Shown piece by piece: positions 16,275 through 25,554 of a stretch of 64,000 nt of DNA. The notes under the pieces are model-generated. The model worked only from the letters and a program-made list of their open reading frames with translations. It was not told the origin of the DNA and made no database searches. This stretch comes from Altererythrobacter aquiaggeris. GTDB lineage: Bacteria; Pseudomonadota; Alphaproteobacteria; Sphingomonadales; Sphingomonadaceae. Position 1 is the first letter of the stretch; every line of letters begins with the position of its first letter. Made by a program: the position numbers and the translations under genes. The DNA is taken from the NCBI RefSeq assembly GCF_037154015.1, contig NZ_JBANRL010000001.1, forward strand, positions 1,426,001 through 1,490,000, read 5' to 3'.

Positions 16275-17480
16275 TCAGTATATCCGGTATTTCACGGTTG
16301 CGCTGCGCCAGGCGTCTTCATCTGTCCGTGCGATGGCCTCGAGATCGGCCGGCACGCTGCCTGCATCATCAACCCATTTACGCAAAGCCGGCCCGCCGTT
16401 GATCACATCGATAGCCAATCGGTCCAACTCATATTCGTAAGGAAAGTCCCGCCAGAGATCATATTCCGGGTACAAACTACGGATGGCTTTAAAGGCCAGC
16501 GCCTGCAGCCGCCATGGTTTGAATGCTGCGTGATCGTAAAACGCTCCTTCGGCGTGGATCATCAGGGCGTTGCATAATTTGCCCGCATGTTTGTGAAACG
16601 TCGGCTCGAAATAGCATTCGCGGATCGCGCAGCCTACCATCCATTCGGGCGCGGCGCGGCACATCTCGGCAAGCACTGCCGCGGCATCGATATCGGGCGC
16701 GCCGAACAACACCTCCAGAGGGCGGGTGGTTCCCCTGCCCTCGCTCACATTTGCGCCCTCGATCATGACGGTTCCGGCATAGGCGCGGGCCATGTTGACG
16801 GTCGCGGCATTGGGGCTGGGATTGATCCAGACGCGATCGGTGGGCCAGCCATATCCGGGCGCGGCGTCCGGTTCCCAGCCCTGCATTTCGATGACCCTGT
16901 ACTGCACATCAATGCCGAAGTGTTCGATAAACCAGTGACCCATCTCGCCCATGGTCAGGCCGTGGCGCATCGGCATCGGCCCGGCACCTACGAAGCTTTC
17001 CTGACCCGGTACCAGCAATGTACCCTCCACCGGACGTCCAGCAGGATTTGGTCGGTCAAGCACCCAGACCTCCTTGCCGTGCTGCTGCGCCGCTTCGAGC
17101 AGATAGAGCAAAGTCGTGACGAAGGTGTAGATCCGGCAGCCGAGATCCTGCAGATCGAACAGGAAGACATCCGCGCACGACATCATTTGTCCGGTCGGGC
17201 GCCGTACCTCGCCGTAAAGACTGAATACCGGGATGCCGTATTGCGGATCGGTCTCGTCCGCAGTTTCGACCATATTGTCCTGTTTGTCGCCTTTCAGCCC
17301 GTGTTGCGGCCCGAACGCGCTGGTGATGTTTACCCCCGCTGCAATCAGCGCATCGAGAGTGTGCGTCAGATCTTGCGTGACCGATGCCGGATGCGCGACC
17401 AAAGCTGTGCGTCTGCCTTTGAGTTGTTCAAGCAATCCAGGGTCCGAAAGCAGACGATCAATCCCGAACTTCACGCTCAT
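16275..17480 (-). CDS. DUF1343 protein, NamZ-like exo-N-acetylmuramidase
   Basis: A 401-residue protein of the DUF1343 family. Some members (B. subtilis NamZ, glycoside hydrolase family GH171) release N-acetylmuramic acid from peptidoglycan fragments; the assignment here is by family. Key segments are GRRTALVAHPASVTQDL, FGPQHGLKGDKQDNMVE, FLFDLQDLGCRIYTFVTTL, VLDRPNPAGR and EGANVSEGRGTTRPLE. No signal peptide is visible, so it is predicted to be cytoplasmic. It would then act on imported or recycled muropeptides. The ATG at 17480 overlaps the DOMON-like gene stop (ATGA), making a two-gene operon. Confidence 0.88.
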   Translation of the reverse strand: MSVKFGIDRLLSDPGLLEQLKGRRTALVAHPASVTQDLTHTLDALIAAGVNITSAFGPQHGLKGDKQDNMVETADETDPQYGIPVFSLYGEVRRPTGQMMSCADVFLFDLQDLGCRIYTFVTTLLYLLEAAQQHGKEVWVLDRPNPAGRPVEGTLLVPGQESFVGAGPMPMRHGLTMGEMGHWFIEHFGIDVQYRVIEMQGWEPDAAPGYGWPTDRVWINPSPNAATVNMARAYAGTVMIEGANVSEGRGTTRPLEVLFGAPDIDAAAVLAEMCRAAPEWMVGCAIRECYFEPTFHKHAGKLCNALMIHAEGAFYDHAAFKPWRLQALAFKAIRSLYPEYDLWRDFPYEYELDRLAIDVINGGPALRKWVDDAGSVPADLEAIARTDEDAWRSATVKYRIY

Positions 17481-17992
17481 GAAGTCTGCTCCACCGTTAG
17501 CGCGCGGCAAACCTCGCTGTGAAACTCAGGCTTGCCCGGCGCGAATTCGAGCGCCCAGAAGCGTAGCGCGCCGTCCGCCTCCTCAATAATCGCGTTGAGC
17601 GCGACTTTGGCCGGCACCGGCAGATCCGATGTGATGTGCGCGACAAGCTCCATCCCGCCGGCAGTCGCTTCGAAACCGATCTTCACATCGGCAGGGGCAT
17701 CGCGCATTCCTTCACGGAAACTGTCAAAGTCGTAACACGCCCAGCGCGTGGATGGTGACAGATTGAATTCGCGGTACGATCCGTCCTCACGCTCCCAGAA
17801 TATTTCGAAGCAGGTGGTTTTCCATAAATTGTCCGTCCGCTCGGAATTGGTCAATTCCGGGAACACGGCCTCGTCCATGTCGCCGCTGGCGGCAAATCTC
17901 GCGCTGCAGCCATCCTTGGTAGCCACTACCGCTGCGGTAATTTGATGGACAGCGCCCGCCGGGCAATCGGGATGCAGATGCAACGCTTTCAT
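17477..17992 (-). CDS. DOMON-like domain protein
   Basis: A 171-residue protein resembling sphingomonad proteins described as DOMON-like, a beta-sandwich that in other proteins binds haem or sugars. Visible features are RTDNLWKTTCFEIFWER and REFNLSPSTRWACYDFDSFREGM, and a C-terminal ALRFWALEFAPGKPEFH. No signal peptide is seen. ATG 17992 (MKALHLHPD) is chosen because everything upstream in this long antisense frame is tyrS complement or repeat sequence. It is coupled by ATGA to the downstream DUF1343 gene, so the pair may act together on cell-wall sugars (inference). Confidence 0.8.
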   Translation of the reverse strand: MKALHLHPDCPAGAVHQITAAVVATKDGCSARFAASGDMDEAVFPELTNSERTDNLWKTTCFEIFWEREDGSYREFNLSPSTRWACYDFDSFREGMRDAPADVKIGFEATAGGMELVAHITSDLPVPAKVALNAIIEEADGALRFWALEFAPGKPEFHSEVCRALTVEQTS

Positions 17993-18023
17993 CGCCAAGC
18001 TATTGCCGAGCGCGCCTAAGTTC

Positions 18024-18054
18024 GCAAGTGGGTTTGCAAGTGGGTTTGCAAGTG
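18024..18054. repeat. 12-bp tandem repeat upstream of tyrS
   Basis: GCAAGTGGGTTT is present at 18024-18035 and 18036-18047, with a partial third unit at 18048-18054. It lies in the ~100 bp between the divergent DOMON-like gene and tyrS, immediately upstream of the probable tyrS promoter region. Confidence 0.85.
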
Positions 18055-18094
18055 ACTTGGGAGCCGCGAAAAACGCTGCTAGGAGCGCGCCCCT

Positions 18095-19318
18095 ATGACC
18101 GAACACAAATCCGAACTCATGCGCGTGCTGATGCAGCGCGGCTATATCCACCAGACGACCGATGCGGCGGCGCTCGATGCACTTGCGGCAAAGCAGATCG
18201 TGCCAGGCTATATCGGGTTTGATGCAACCGCTCCCTCGCTGCATATCGGAAGTCTGGTTCAGATCATGCTGCTGCGCCGCCTGCAGCAAAGCGGCCACAA
18301 GCCGATTGTTCTGATGGGCGGCGGCACCACGCGGATCGGTGATCCGACCGGGCGTGACGAAAGCCGGAAAATGCTGACCGACGCGGTTATTGAAGACAAT
18401 ATTGCCTCCATCAGAACTGTATTCGAACGGTTGCTGGATTTTGGCGATGGTCCGACCGACGCGGTCATGGTCAATAATCAGGACTGGCTGGGCGAACTTG
18501 GCTATATCGAAATGCTGCAAAAGGTCGGCACGCATTTCACCGTCAACCGAATGCTGACGTTCGATTCGGTAAAGCTGCGGCTCGAACGCGAACAGCCGAT
18601 GACGTTTCTCGAATTCAATTACATGATCCTGCAAGGTTACGATTTCCGGCATCTGGCGAAGGAAATGGGCGCATGCCTGCAAATGGGCGGAAGCGACCAG
18701 TGGGGCAATATCATCAACGGGGTTGAACTTGGCCGCCGGATGGACGGGACAGAATTGTTTGGTCTCACCACTCCGCTGCTGACAACGGCGGACGGCGTAA
18801 AAATGGGCAAGACGGCGGCTGGCGCAGTCTGGCTCAATGAAGATGCCCTGCCCGCCTATGATTTCTGGCAATATTGGCGCAACGCCGATGACCGCGATGT
18901 GGGCAAGTTCCTGCGCCTTTTGACTGACCTGCCACTGGACGAAATCGCGCGGCTTGAAATGCTCGAGGGCAGCGAAATCAATGATGCCAAGATCGTGCTG
19001 GCCAATGAAGTGACGGCACTGGTTCGCGGCACGCATTCCGCAACCACTGCAGAGCAGACTGCCAGCCAGACATTTGCCGATGGCGGAGTGGGGTCCGACC
19101 TGCCGACTCTCGTCCTTCCCGCTGGGGGTTTATCCTTGATCGATGCGCTGGTCGGGATCGGGTTTGCGGCCAGCAAGGGTGAAGCCAAGCGGCTGATTGG
19201 TGGCGGCGGCGCGCGTGTGGATGGTGAACAAATCCGCGACGAGAGCCACGTAATTTCGGGGGGCAAGAAAGTGCGAATTTCGTCAGGCAAGAAGAAGCAC
19301 GGCGTATTAAACCCATAA
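18095..19318 (+). CDS. tyrS: Tyrosyl-tRNA synthetase
   Basis: A 407-residue class I aminoacyl-tRNA synthetase that charges tRNA-Tyr. The HIGH-like motif is LHIGSLVQ (~50), the tyrosine pocket includes [10 protein letters not shown] and [10 protein letters not shown], and the KMSKS-like loop is KMGKT (~236). A C-terminal S4 RNA-binding domain ([10 protein letters not shown]) follows. The start ATG is preceded by AGGAG. Length fits bacterial TyrRS. Confidence 0.96.
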   Translation: MTEHKSELMRVLMQRGYIHQTTDAAALDALAAKQIVPGYIGFDATAPSLHIGSLVQIMLLRRLQQSGHKPIVLMGGGTTRIGDPTGRDESRKMLTDAVIEDNIASIRTVFERLLDFGDGPTDAVMVNNQDWLGELGYIEMLQKVGTHFTVNRMLTFDSVKLRLEREQPMTFLEFNYMILQGYDFRHLAKEMGACLQMGGSDQWGNIINGVELGRRMDGTELFGLTTPLLTTADGVKMGKTAAGAVWLNEDALPAYDFWQYWRNADDRDVGKFLRLLTDLPLDEIARLEMLEGSEINDAKIVLANEVTALVRGTHSATTAEQTASQTFADGGVGSDLPTLVLPAGGLSLIDALVGIGFAASKGEAKRLIGGGGARVDGEQIRDESHVISGGKKVRISSGKKKHGVLNP

Positions 19319-19422
19319 TTTTCAATATGTTTGTCCCATATCGGGACATGGCAAGTTTACCCTTTATCAGCCTTTTACCTTCATAAGCGGGTTCTAACGA
19401 ATTCTATGGAGGTCACCGCGCT

Positions 19423-19761
19423 GTGTCCGTTGGAGCATCACTTTCCGTCACCGATCACCGCCGCGCCACGCGCCATCCGGTAGATTTTCCCGTTATCGCC
19501 GAACATCACGATCGCGGTGATATGGACCTTCATGTGTCGAATATTTCGGCTCATGGATTCATGATCGATGACGCCCCCGACCTGGGGCGAGGAGATCGCG
19601 TCATTGTCCGTTTCCCGGTCATCGGGCGGATCGAAGCCTATGTAATCTGGACCAGCAATGCACGTGCCGGCTTCCAGTTCGAGCGGATTATCCGTCTTGA
19701 AGATTTCGTCGCGATGGTCGAAACCTTGCAGCCTAACCCGCGCCTACGCAAAAACCGTTAA
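19423..19761 (+). CDS. PilZ-domain protein
   Basis: A 112-residue single PilZ domain, the usual cyclic di-GMP receptor fold. The first ligand motif is DHRRATRH (RxxxR: R-R-A-T-R), and the second is the DLHVSNISAHGFMID segment (D/NxSxxG). A GTG start at 19423 is supported by GGAGG ten bases upstream. It sits alone between tyrS and the MFS gene, so its target process cannot be inferred from context. Confidence 0.87.
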   Translation: MSVGASLSVTDHRRATRHPVDFPVIAEHHDRGDMDLHVSNISAHGFMIDDAPDLGRGDRVIVRFPVIGRIEAYVIWTSNARAGFQFERIIRLEDFVAMVETLQPNPRLRKNR

Positions 19762-19818
19762 TCCAGCGCGGGCAAACACCCACTTCACAGCGCGCGATTG
19801 CCCTGCCATTGGGCAAGC

Positions 19819-21111
19819 GTGAGCGAAGCGGTCCATCCATTTAAAATAGCAAATTTCCGCGCCTATTGGGTGTCGCGTTTCTCGATGACGCTGGCGCAAT
19901 ACGCCATGCTGCTGATAATCGGCTGGCAAACATACAACATCGCGCGTGACAGCGGCATGGGCGTGGCAGAGGCATCAGGGCAACTCGCGCTGATCGGTCT
20001 GCTGCAATTTATCCCGCTGTTTGTTTTGACCCCGTTTTCCGGCCTTGCGGCCGACCGGCTGAACCGCCGCAATGTGGCGCGCATGACTGTGCTTTTGCAG
20101 GGCGTGTGCGCGGCTATTCTCGCCTATCTCACTTTCGCCGATGCGATCAGCCTGACCGGCCTCTTCAGCGTGGCAGTTTTGCTGGGCTTCGCGCGCGCGT
20201 TTGCCGGACCTGCCTTGTCCGCTCTCGCGCCCAATCTGGTGCCGAAGGCGGTTTTGCCGACCGCCATCGCGCTGTCGTCGATTGCCTGGCAGGTGGGGAT
20301 GATCGTCGGCCCCGCAATCGGCGGATATTTCTACGTCGTCGATCCCGCGCTGCCATACACCATCGCTGCGGGCCTTTTCACGGTATCACTGGTTGCGCTG
20401 GGCTTCATCGGGCATGTCCCCAAACCCGAGCGGGTCGGCACTGACCGGCCGGTGGGCCAGATTATCGACGGGCTGAAATATGTCATCCGCAACAAGATGG
20501 TGTTCAGCGCGATCACGCTGGATTTGTTCGCCGTGTTCCTGGCGGGTGCAACCGCGCTGTTTCCGGTCTATGCCCGCGATGTCTTGCAGGTGGGGGCAAC
20601 CGGTCTGAGCCAATTGGCAGCAGCGCCCGCAGTTGGTGCGGCGCTGACCGCGCTGTGGTTTTCGTTTCGACCAATCAGCACGAATGTCGGCCCTAAAATG
20701 CTGTGGGCAGTCGCCGTATTTGCGCTGGCAACCATCATTTTCGGATTTTCGAAATCCATGCCGCTTTCGCTTGCGATGCTGTTTATTGTCGGCGCGGCCG
20801 ATATGTTCTCGGTGTATATCCGCCAGTCGCTGGTTCAGTTGCATACGCCGGATGACAAGCGCGGACGCGTATCGTCGGTTTCGCTGCTCACGATATCCGC
20901 CTCCAACGAATTTGGCGATTTCTTCTCCGGCACGCTGGCATTCTTTATCGGACCGGTGGCTGCAGTGGTCACCGGGGGGGTCGGCGCGCTCGCCACCGTG
21001 GCGCTTTGGTCGCGAATATTTCCCGTGCTAAGAAATACGCGGACCTTCGACCCGCCTGATGAGTTAGATGAGGGTAATCCCTCCCCGCAATTGCAGGAGC
21101 ATAAGCCATGA
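19819..21111 (+). CDS. Major facilitator superfamily transporter (EntS-like MFS_3)
   Basis: A ~430-residue inner-membrane protein with about 12 hydrophobic segments. It has the early [18 protein letters not shown] helix and [14 protein letters not shown], a loop 2-3 motif like the MFS GxxaDRxxRR signature, plus [20 protein letters not shown]. The class resembles EntS/MdtB-type efflux proteins; the substrate is unknown. GTG 19819 (MSEAVHPF) is preferred to a TTG at 19798; neither has a strong ribosome site. The stop overlaps cysK (ATGA), hinting at a link to cysteine or thiol metabolism. Confidence 0.85.
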   Translation: MSEAVHPFKIANFRAYWVSRFSMTLAQYAMLLIIGWQTYNIARDSGMGVAEASGQLALIGLLQFIPLFVLTPFSGLAADRLNRRNVARMTVLLQGVCAAILAYLTFADAISLTGLFSVAVLLGFARAFAGPALSALAPNLVPKAVLPTAIALSSIAWQVGMIVGPAIGGYFYVVDPALPYTIAAGLFTVSLVALGFIGHVPKPERVGTDRPVGQIIDGLKYVIRNKMVFSAITLDLFAVFLAGATALFPVYARDVLQVGATGLSQLAAAPAVGAALTALWFSFRPISTNVGPKMLWAVAVFALATIIFGFSKSMPLSLAMLFIVGAADMFSVYIRQSLVQLHTPDDKRGRVSSVSLLTISASNEFGDFFSGTLAFFIGPVAAVVTGGVGALATVALWSRIFPVLRNTRTFDPPDELDEGNPSPQLQEHKP

Positions 21112-22025
21112 AAGCCGCTAACGTCCTCGCCACTATCGGCAACACCCCGCATATCCGCCTTGCGCGGATGTTCCCCGACCACGAAGTCTGGGTGAAGAGC
21201 GAGCGCGGCAATCCCGGCGGATCGATCAAGGACCGGATCGCGCTGGCAATGATCGAGGATGCCGAAAACAGCGGCGCACTGAAGCCCGGCGGCACAATTG
21301 TCGAACCCACCAGCGGCAACACCGGCATAGGCCTTGCGATGGTCGCCGCAGTGAAGGGTTATAAGCTGGTTCTCGTAATGCCCGAAAGCATGAGCATCGA
21401 GCGCCGCCGCCTGATGCTCGCCTATGGCGCGTCCTTCGATCTGACCGACAAAGCCAAAGGGATGAAAGGCGCTATCGAACGCGCCACCGAATTGACCGAA
21501 TTGACCGACGGCGCCTGGATGCCCGCGCAGTTCGACAATGAAGCCAATTACAAAGTTCATATGCGCACGACAGCACAGGAGATTCTCAAGGACTTCTCCG
21601 ACGCACCGATTGATGTGATGATTACCGGTGTGGGCACCGGGGGCCATCTGACAGGCTGCGCTGAAGAGCTGAAAAAGACCTGGACCAACATGAAAGCCTA
21701 TGCGGTGGAACCGGAGCTTTCGCCCGTAATCGCCGGCGGCCAACCCGGCCCGCACCCCATTCAGGGCATCGGCGCAGGCTTCATTCCCGGCAATTTGCAC
21801 ACCCAAAGCATCGACGGCGCAATCCAGGTCGATGCCGAAGCCGCCAAAGACATGGCGCGCAGATGTGCGGCCGAAGAAGGTCTGCTGGTCGGCATTTCAT
21901 CAGGCGCAACATTGGCCGCAATCGCGAAAAAATTACCGGAGCTGGATGCCGGCGCGCGAGTGATGGGCTTCAACTATGATACCGGCGAGCGGTACCTGTC
22001 AGTCCCGGACTTTCTGCCGGAGTGA
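21108..22025 (+). CDS. cysK: Cysteine synthase A (O-acetylserine sulfhydrylase)
   Basis: A 305-residue PLP enzyme that converts O-acetylserine and sulfide to cysteine. The PLP lysine lies in [13 protein letters not shown] (~43). [11 protein letters not shown] is the substrate loop, [12 protein letters not shown] binds the PLP phosphate, and GISSGAT is the C-terminal phosphate-side serine motif. Length is typical for CysK. The start overlaps the MFS gene by four bases. A T-run (GCTTTTTTT) about 45 bp past the stop with a short AAGC/GCTT stem may act as a weak terminator. Confidence 0.95.
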   Translation: MKAANVLATIGNTPHIRLARMFPDHEVWVKSERGNPGGSIKDRIALAMIEDAENSGALKPGGTIVEPTSGNTGIGLAMVAAVKGYKLVLVMPESMSIERRRLMLAYGASFDLTDKAKGMKGAIERATELTELTDGAWMPAQFDNEANYKVHMRTTAQEILKDFSDAPIDVMITGVGTGGHLTGCAEELKKTWTNMKAYAVEPELSPVIAGGQPGPHPIQGIGAGFIPGNLHTQSIDGAIQVDAEAAKDMARRCAAEEGLLVGISSGATLAAIAKKLPELDAGARVMGFNYDTGERYLSVPDFLPE

Positions 22026-22128
22026 CTGCAAGAGATTGCTCATCAAGCGACTAACTTAGCTTTTTTTCCTTCATATCCGCTAACGATCACATTTTGGACC
22101 TTAGTATTCATCGTTTAGTCGCAGCTCC

Positions 22129-22521
22129 ATGAACAGAGACAGAGCTGGACGTACCGACCTGATGTACGCGATCGCAGATCGCGATGATGCGCTGGCAAGC
22201 CGTTTTCTAATGCAAGGCGCGGACTCTGATGATGTCGACAAGTCAGGCTGGTGCGCGCTGCATTTTGCTGCACAGAATTGCTCGAAGACAGCGGTCGGAA
22301 AACTTCTCAAAGCCGGGGCAAAACTGGAACAGCGTGATCAATATGGCAATACGCCTCTGTGGTGCGCAACCATGTCCTATTATGGCCACGAAGAAGTGAT
22401 CAGCACCCTGCTTGCAGCGGGTGCCGATCCTGACGCTGAAAACAAAGGCGGGATCAGCCCTCGCTCTTTGGCCAATACCATTGCAAATCATGACACCGTG
22501 AAATTTTTTGAAAATCTATGA
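22129..22521 (+). CDS. Ankyrin-repeat protein
   Basis: A 130-residue protein made almost entirely of three to four ankyrin repeats: RTDLMYAIADRDDALASRFL, then SGWCALHFAAQNCSKTAVGKLLKAG, YGNTPLWCATMSYYGHEEV and GGISPRSLANTI. The TPLWxA/xLHFAA pattern is diagnostic. No signal or membrane segment. Such short ankyrin proteins mediate protein-protein contacts, and the partner is not evident. ATG 22129 is the only reasonable start. It is separated from cysK by 103 bp. Confidence 0.85.
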   Translation: MNRDRAGRTDLMYAIADRDDALASRFLMQGADSDDVDKSGWCALHFAAQNCSKTAVGKLLKAGAKLEQRDQYGNTPLWCATMSYYGHEEVISTLLAAGADPDAENKGGISPRSLANTIANHDTVKFFENL

Positions 22522-22610
22522 CGCAAATGTCCGCTTCCCACCCCAATATTGGACTTAGAACTCACGCAATTCTGCCAGAACAAAACGTCGGCCATCGATA
22601 CAAGGCAAGA

Positions 22611-23138
22611 TCAATTGCCGCCGGTATGGCTTGGGTCAGGCAGCGATTGCCAGCGTCCCAAATGCACCTGCAGCAGCTCTATCAATGTCCCGTCGGGATC
22701 CTTGCACACTGCAATTTCGGCCAAGCCGTCGTGGCCCGATTGCGGCTCAGAGAGGAAATCCACCCCCTGCGTTTCGAGCTTGGCAACGTCGCGAATCAAA
22801 TCATTTGTGGCCAGGCACAGGCGAACCAGACCGAGATCATCGTTACGTAATGGTCCAGTAAGTGAAACGTCGGCAAGTTCCGTCAGATCAATCTTCGGGA
22901 AACCGCCATTCAATTGCATGATGCACGCCCGGCCGCGTCTCCCTTGCGCAATGCCGAGCGCTTTTGCTGCTGTGTCCGGCAATGGCTGCGAACGAGATGA
23001 CGAATCCAATGCGAGATACGGAATGGCCGGAATGAAAATCTCGAAGCCCAGCCTTTGGTAAAACGCGAGTGAACGGTCCAAATCGCTAACATTGATGTTG
23101 GTGTGGCCTCAACTAATTTGCGGTATCTGGTTTGCCAT
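22611..23138 (-). pseudogene. VOC/glyoxalase-like gene with in-frame TGA near its start
   Basis: A vicinal-oxygen-chelate (glyoxalase/bleomycin-resistance fold) protein of ~157 residues in its open part. It shows a DRSLAFYQRLGFEIF strand-helix start and the IAVCKDPDGTLIELLQ C-terminal motif. In the same frame, ATG 23138 reads MANQIPQIS, then TGA (23109-23111), then GHTNINVSDLDRS. The GHTNINV strand is conserved in VOC proteins and contains a usual metal-ligand His. The stop therefore separates the natural start from the fold. A TTG at 23081 could restart translation but would drop that strand. A CGA-to-TGA or TGG-to-TGA change would explain it. Confidence 0.65.
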
Positions 23139-23161
23139 CTCGTCGCTTCTCACTTTGTCAT

Positions 23162-23208
23162 GGCGCGGTTTGGTGTTGGCGATGTGAGATCGCACCCCAC
23201 ACCGCGCC
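23162..23208. repeat. Long imperfect hairpin between acyl-CoA dehydrogenase and VOC genes
   Basis: Outer arms GGCGCGGT (23162-23169) and ACCGCGCC (23201-23208) enclose an inner stem GCGAT/ATCGC (23179-23183 and 23189-23193) with loop GTGAG. No U-tract follows on the minus strand, so it is not a classical terminator. It could stop transcription with Rho, stabilise the 3' end or be a repeat element. Confidence 0.55.
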
Positions 23209-23242
23209 CATCAATTCAAGCTGCTCCGAAAAGGCGTAGAGA

Positions 23243-25045
23243 TTACGCCGTAGCAAAGGATTCCACTGGCAGTTCCATCATCGAATCGCCGCCGATCTCG
23301 ATCTTCCGGCGGAGCGCGCCAACGTCTGGCGTGTAGCGTTCACCGAAGTAGCGGCCAGTGACCAGCTTGCTTTCATAGAATGCCTTGTCACCGGAGCCGT
23401 TTTTGAGCGCGGCAACTGCCGTTGTGCCCATACGCACCCACATCAGGCCCAGCGCTACAATGCCCATCATGTGCATATAGTGATGGGCGCCAGCGCCCAG
23501 ATGGTTGGGATTGGCCATCGCATTTTGCATGAACCAGCCAGTAGCAGCCTTAAGCTCGCCATTGGCTTTCATCGTGCGTTCGGCCAGATCGGCCAGCTCA
23601 GGCACTTCCTTCGCAGCGGTGCATTCGTCATCGACAACTGTGAAGAACGCCTGCACGCCGCGCCCGCCATTCTGCGCGAGCTTACGGCCGCACAGATCCA
23701 TCGCCTGAACGCCATTGGTGCCTTCGTAAATCATCGCAATCCGGGCATCGCGAACATACTGGCTCATGCCCCATTCCTCGATATAGCCATGGCCGCCATA
23801 GACCTGCTGCATGTTGGTTGCCACGTCATAGCCCTTGTCAGTGCCGTAGCCCTTGATGACGGGGGTCAGCAGGCTGATGAGGTCGTCGGCCATTTGGCGT
23901 TCTTCCTCGCTGCCAGCCTTGTGGCTGAGATCAACCTGAAGCGCGCCCCAGATGCACAATGCGCGCATACCTTCGGTGAAGGCCTTGCCGTCCATCAGCA
24001 TCCGGCGGACGTCAGGATGGACGAACAGCGTATCCGCCTTTTCCTCTGGATCGGCAGGTCCGGTCAAGGCGCGGCCCTGACGGCGATCCTGCGCATATTG
24101 TACAGCATTCTGGTAAGAGACTTCGGCCGCGCCGAGGCCCTGAATGCCAACGCCAAGCCGGGCGGCATTCATCATCACGAACATCGCCGCGAGACCTTTG
24201 TTTTCTTCGCCGACCATATAGCCGATCGCGCCGTCGAAATTCATGACGCAGGTGGAATTGCCGTGGATGCCCATCTTGTGTTCGATCGAACCGCACATTG
24301 CCGCATTACGCTCAGCAGGATTGCCGTCCGCGTCGAGCATGAACTTGGGCACGATGAACAGAGATATCCCTTTGGACGAATCGGGGGCACCGGGCGTTTT
24401 TGCCAACACCAGATGGATGATGTTCTCGGCCATGTCATGTTCGCCGGAACTGATGAAAATCTTTGTCCCGGTGATCGCGTAGCTGCCATCGGATTGCGGT
24501 TCGGCCTTGGTCCGGATCATGCCCAGATCGGTGCCGCAATGCGGCTCCGTCAGGTTCATGGTTCCGGTCCATTCGCCGGATACCATTTTGGGAACGAACG
24601 TCTCCTTTTGCTCCTGCGATCCCTTGGCGAGAATTGCGGAAACCGCGCCATTGGTAAGGCCGGGATACATTGCGAACGCCTGATTTGATGACGCCATGAA
24701 TTCTTCCATCACGAAACCGATTGCGTGCGGCATACCCTGCCCGCCGAATTCTTCCGGTGCAGTCAGCGTACCCCATCCCGCCTCGCGGAACTGGTCAAAC
24801 GCATCCTTGAAGCCGGTCGGGGTGGTGACACTGCCGTCCTCGTGACGGGTGCAACCCTCCCGGTCGCCGATGGAATTGAGCGGGAACAAGACCTCTGCGG
24901 TGAATTTACCGCCGCCTTCGAGCACAGCATTCACAATGTCTTCCGAAGCGCTTTCGAAACCGGGCAGATTGCCGTGGCTTTCGATATTGAGAACCTCGTT
25001 CAAAATGAACTGGGCGTCGCGTACAGGGGCCTTGTACTGTGGCAT
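23243..25045 (-). CDS. Acyl-CoA dehydrogenase
   Basis: A 600-residue flavoprotein of the large acyl-CoA dehydrogenase class with a C-terminal extension domain, as in DmdC-like and AcdA proteins. FAD and substrate motifs include GTMNLTEPHCGTDLG, the ITGTKIFISSGEHD strand, and YGGHGYIEEWGMSQYVRDARIAMIYEGTNGV (catalytic-loop region; the Glu of YEGTN is the candidate base). The substrate chain length is unknown. merR lies 34 bp upstream on the same strand, so the regulator and enzyme probably share a transcript. Sphingomonads carry many paralogues, so a specific pathway is not claimed. Confidence 0.93.
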   Translation of the reverse strand: MPQYKAPVRDAQFILNEVLNIESHGNLPGFESASEDIVNAVLEGGGKFTAEVLFPLNSIGDREGCTRHEDGSVTTPTGFKDAFDQFREAGWGTLTAPEEFGGQGMPHAIGFVMEEFMASSNQAFAMYPGLTNGAVSAILAKGSQEQKETFVPKMVSGEWTGTMNLTEPHCGTDLGMIRTKAEPQSDGSYAITGTKIFISSGEHDMAENIIHLVLAKTPGAPDSSKGISLFIVPKFMLDADGNPAERNAAMCGSIEHKMGIHGNSTCVMNFDGAIGYMVGEENKGLAAMFVMMNAARLGVGIQGLGAAEVSYQNAVQYAQDRRQGRALTGPADPEEKADTLFVHPDVRRMLMDGKAFTEGMRALCIWGALQVDLSHKAGSEEERQMADDLISLLTPVIKGYGTDKGYDVATNMQQVYGGHGYIEEWGMSQYVRDARIAMIYEGTNGVQAMDLCGRKLAQNGGRGVQAFFTVVDDECTAAKEVPELADLAERTMKANGELKAATGWFMQNAMANPNHLGAGAHHYMHMMGIVALGLMWVRMGTTAVAALKNGSGDKAFYESKLVTGRYFGERYTPDVGALRRKIEIGGDSMMELPVESFATA

Positions 25046-25079
25046 ATTTCGGTTCCTTACTGTATTTTGGAAGGCGCGA

Positions 25080-25511
25080 TTATCGCGGCAATTCCAGTGT
25101 TTCGATGTGTTCGATAAATTCGGATAGCTCGGTAATCGAGGAATCGATATCCTCGCGCTGCTGCTTCAACTTTTTTACATGGGCGCGGCACCGCTCGATC
25201 GTGACGCGGCGCTGCTCGACGCGGCCATCACCAAGATCATAGAGATCGATCATCTCCTTGATTTCGGTCAGGCTGAAGCCGACGTTCTTGGCGCGCATGA
25301 TCCACGCGAGGCGGGTACGGTCACGCTTCGAGTAAATCCGCTGCAACCCAACTCTGGCGGGAGCAATCAGCCCTTCATCTTCATAAAAACGAAGCGCGCG
25401 CGCGGTTACTTCAAACTCTCGCGTCAGATCGGAAATGGTATATTTTTCGCGCGCCTGATCATCAGGGCGTTCGATGTGGGCTCCGGCATGGGCCCTGCCT
25501 GGCTTGTCCAT
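25080..25511 (-). CDS. MerR-family transcriptional regulator
   Basis: A 143-residue regulator with an N-terminal winged helix (YTISDLTREFEVTARALRFYEDEGLI), a second helical element ARVGLQRIYSKRDRTRLAWI, and a coiled coil (VKKLKQQREDIDSSITELSEFI) for dimerisation. It has no cysteine cluster typical of metal sensors, so it is more like the catabolic MerR group (LiuR-like), which controls acyl-CoA degradation genes. The ATG at 25511 is preferred to an upstream extension. It lies upstream of an acyl-CoA dehydrogenase, consistent with that role. Confidence 0.88.
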   Translation of the reverse strand: MDKPGRAHAGAHIERPDDQAREKYTISDLTREFEVTARALRFYEDEGLIAPARVGLQRIYSKRDRTRLAWIMRAKNVGFSLTEIKEMIDLYDLGDGRVEQRRVTIERCRAHVKKLKQQREDIDSSITELSEFIEHIETLELPR

Positions 25512-25554
25512 TGTATCAGTCACAGAAACACAGTAGCTAACCTTAACGTAAAGG

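Noticed and set aside
17993-19036. Upstream part of a 519-residue minus-strand frame opposite tyrS
   Set aside because: It is the antisense of tyrS in GC-rich DNA; the real DOMON-like gene starts at 17992.
19324-19348. GTCCC-ATATC-GGGAC hairpin after tyrS
   Set aside because: Only 5-6 bp and no U-tract, so not called a terminator.
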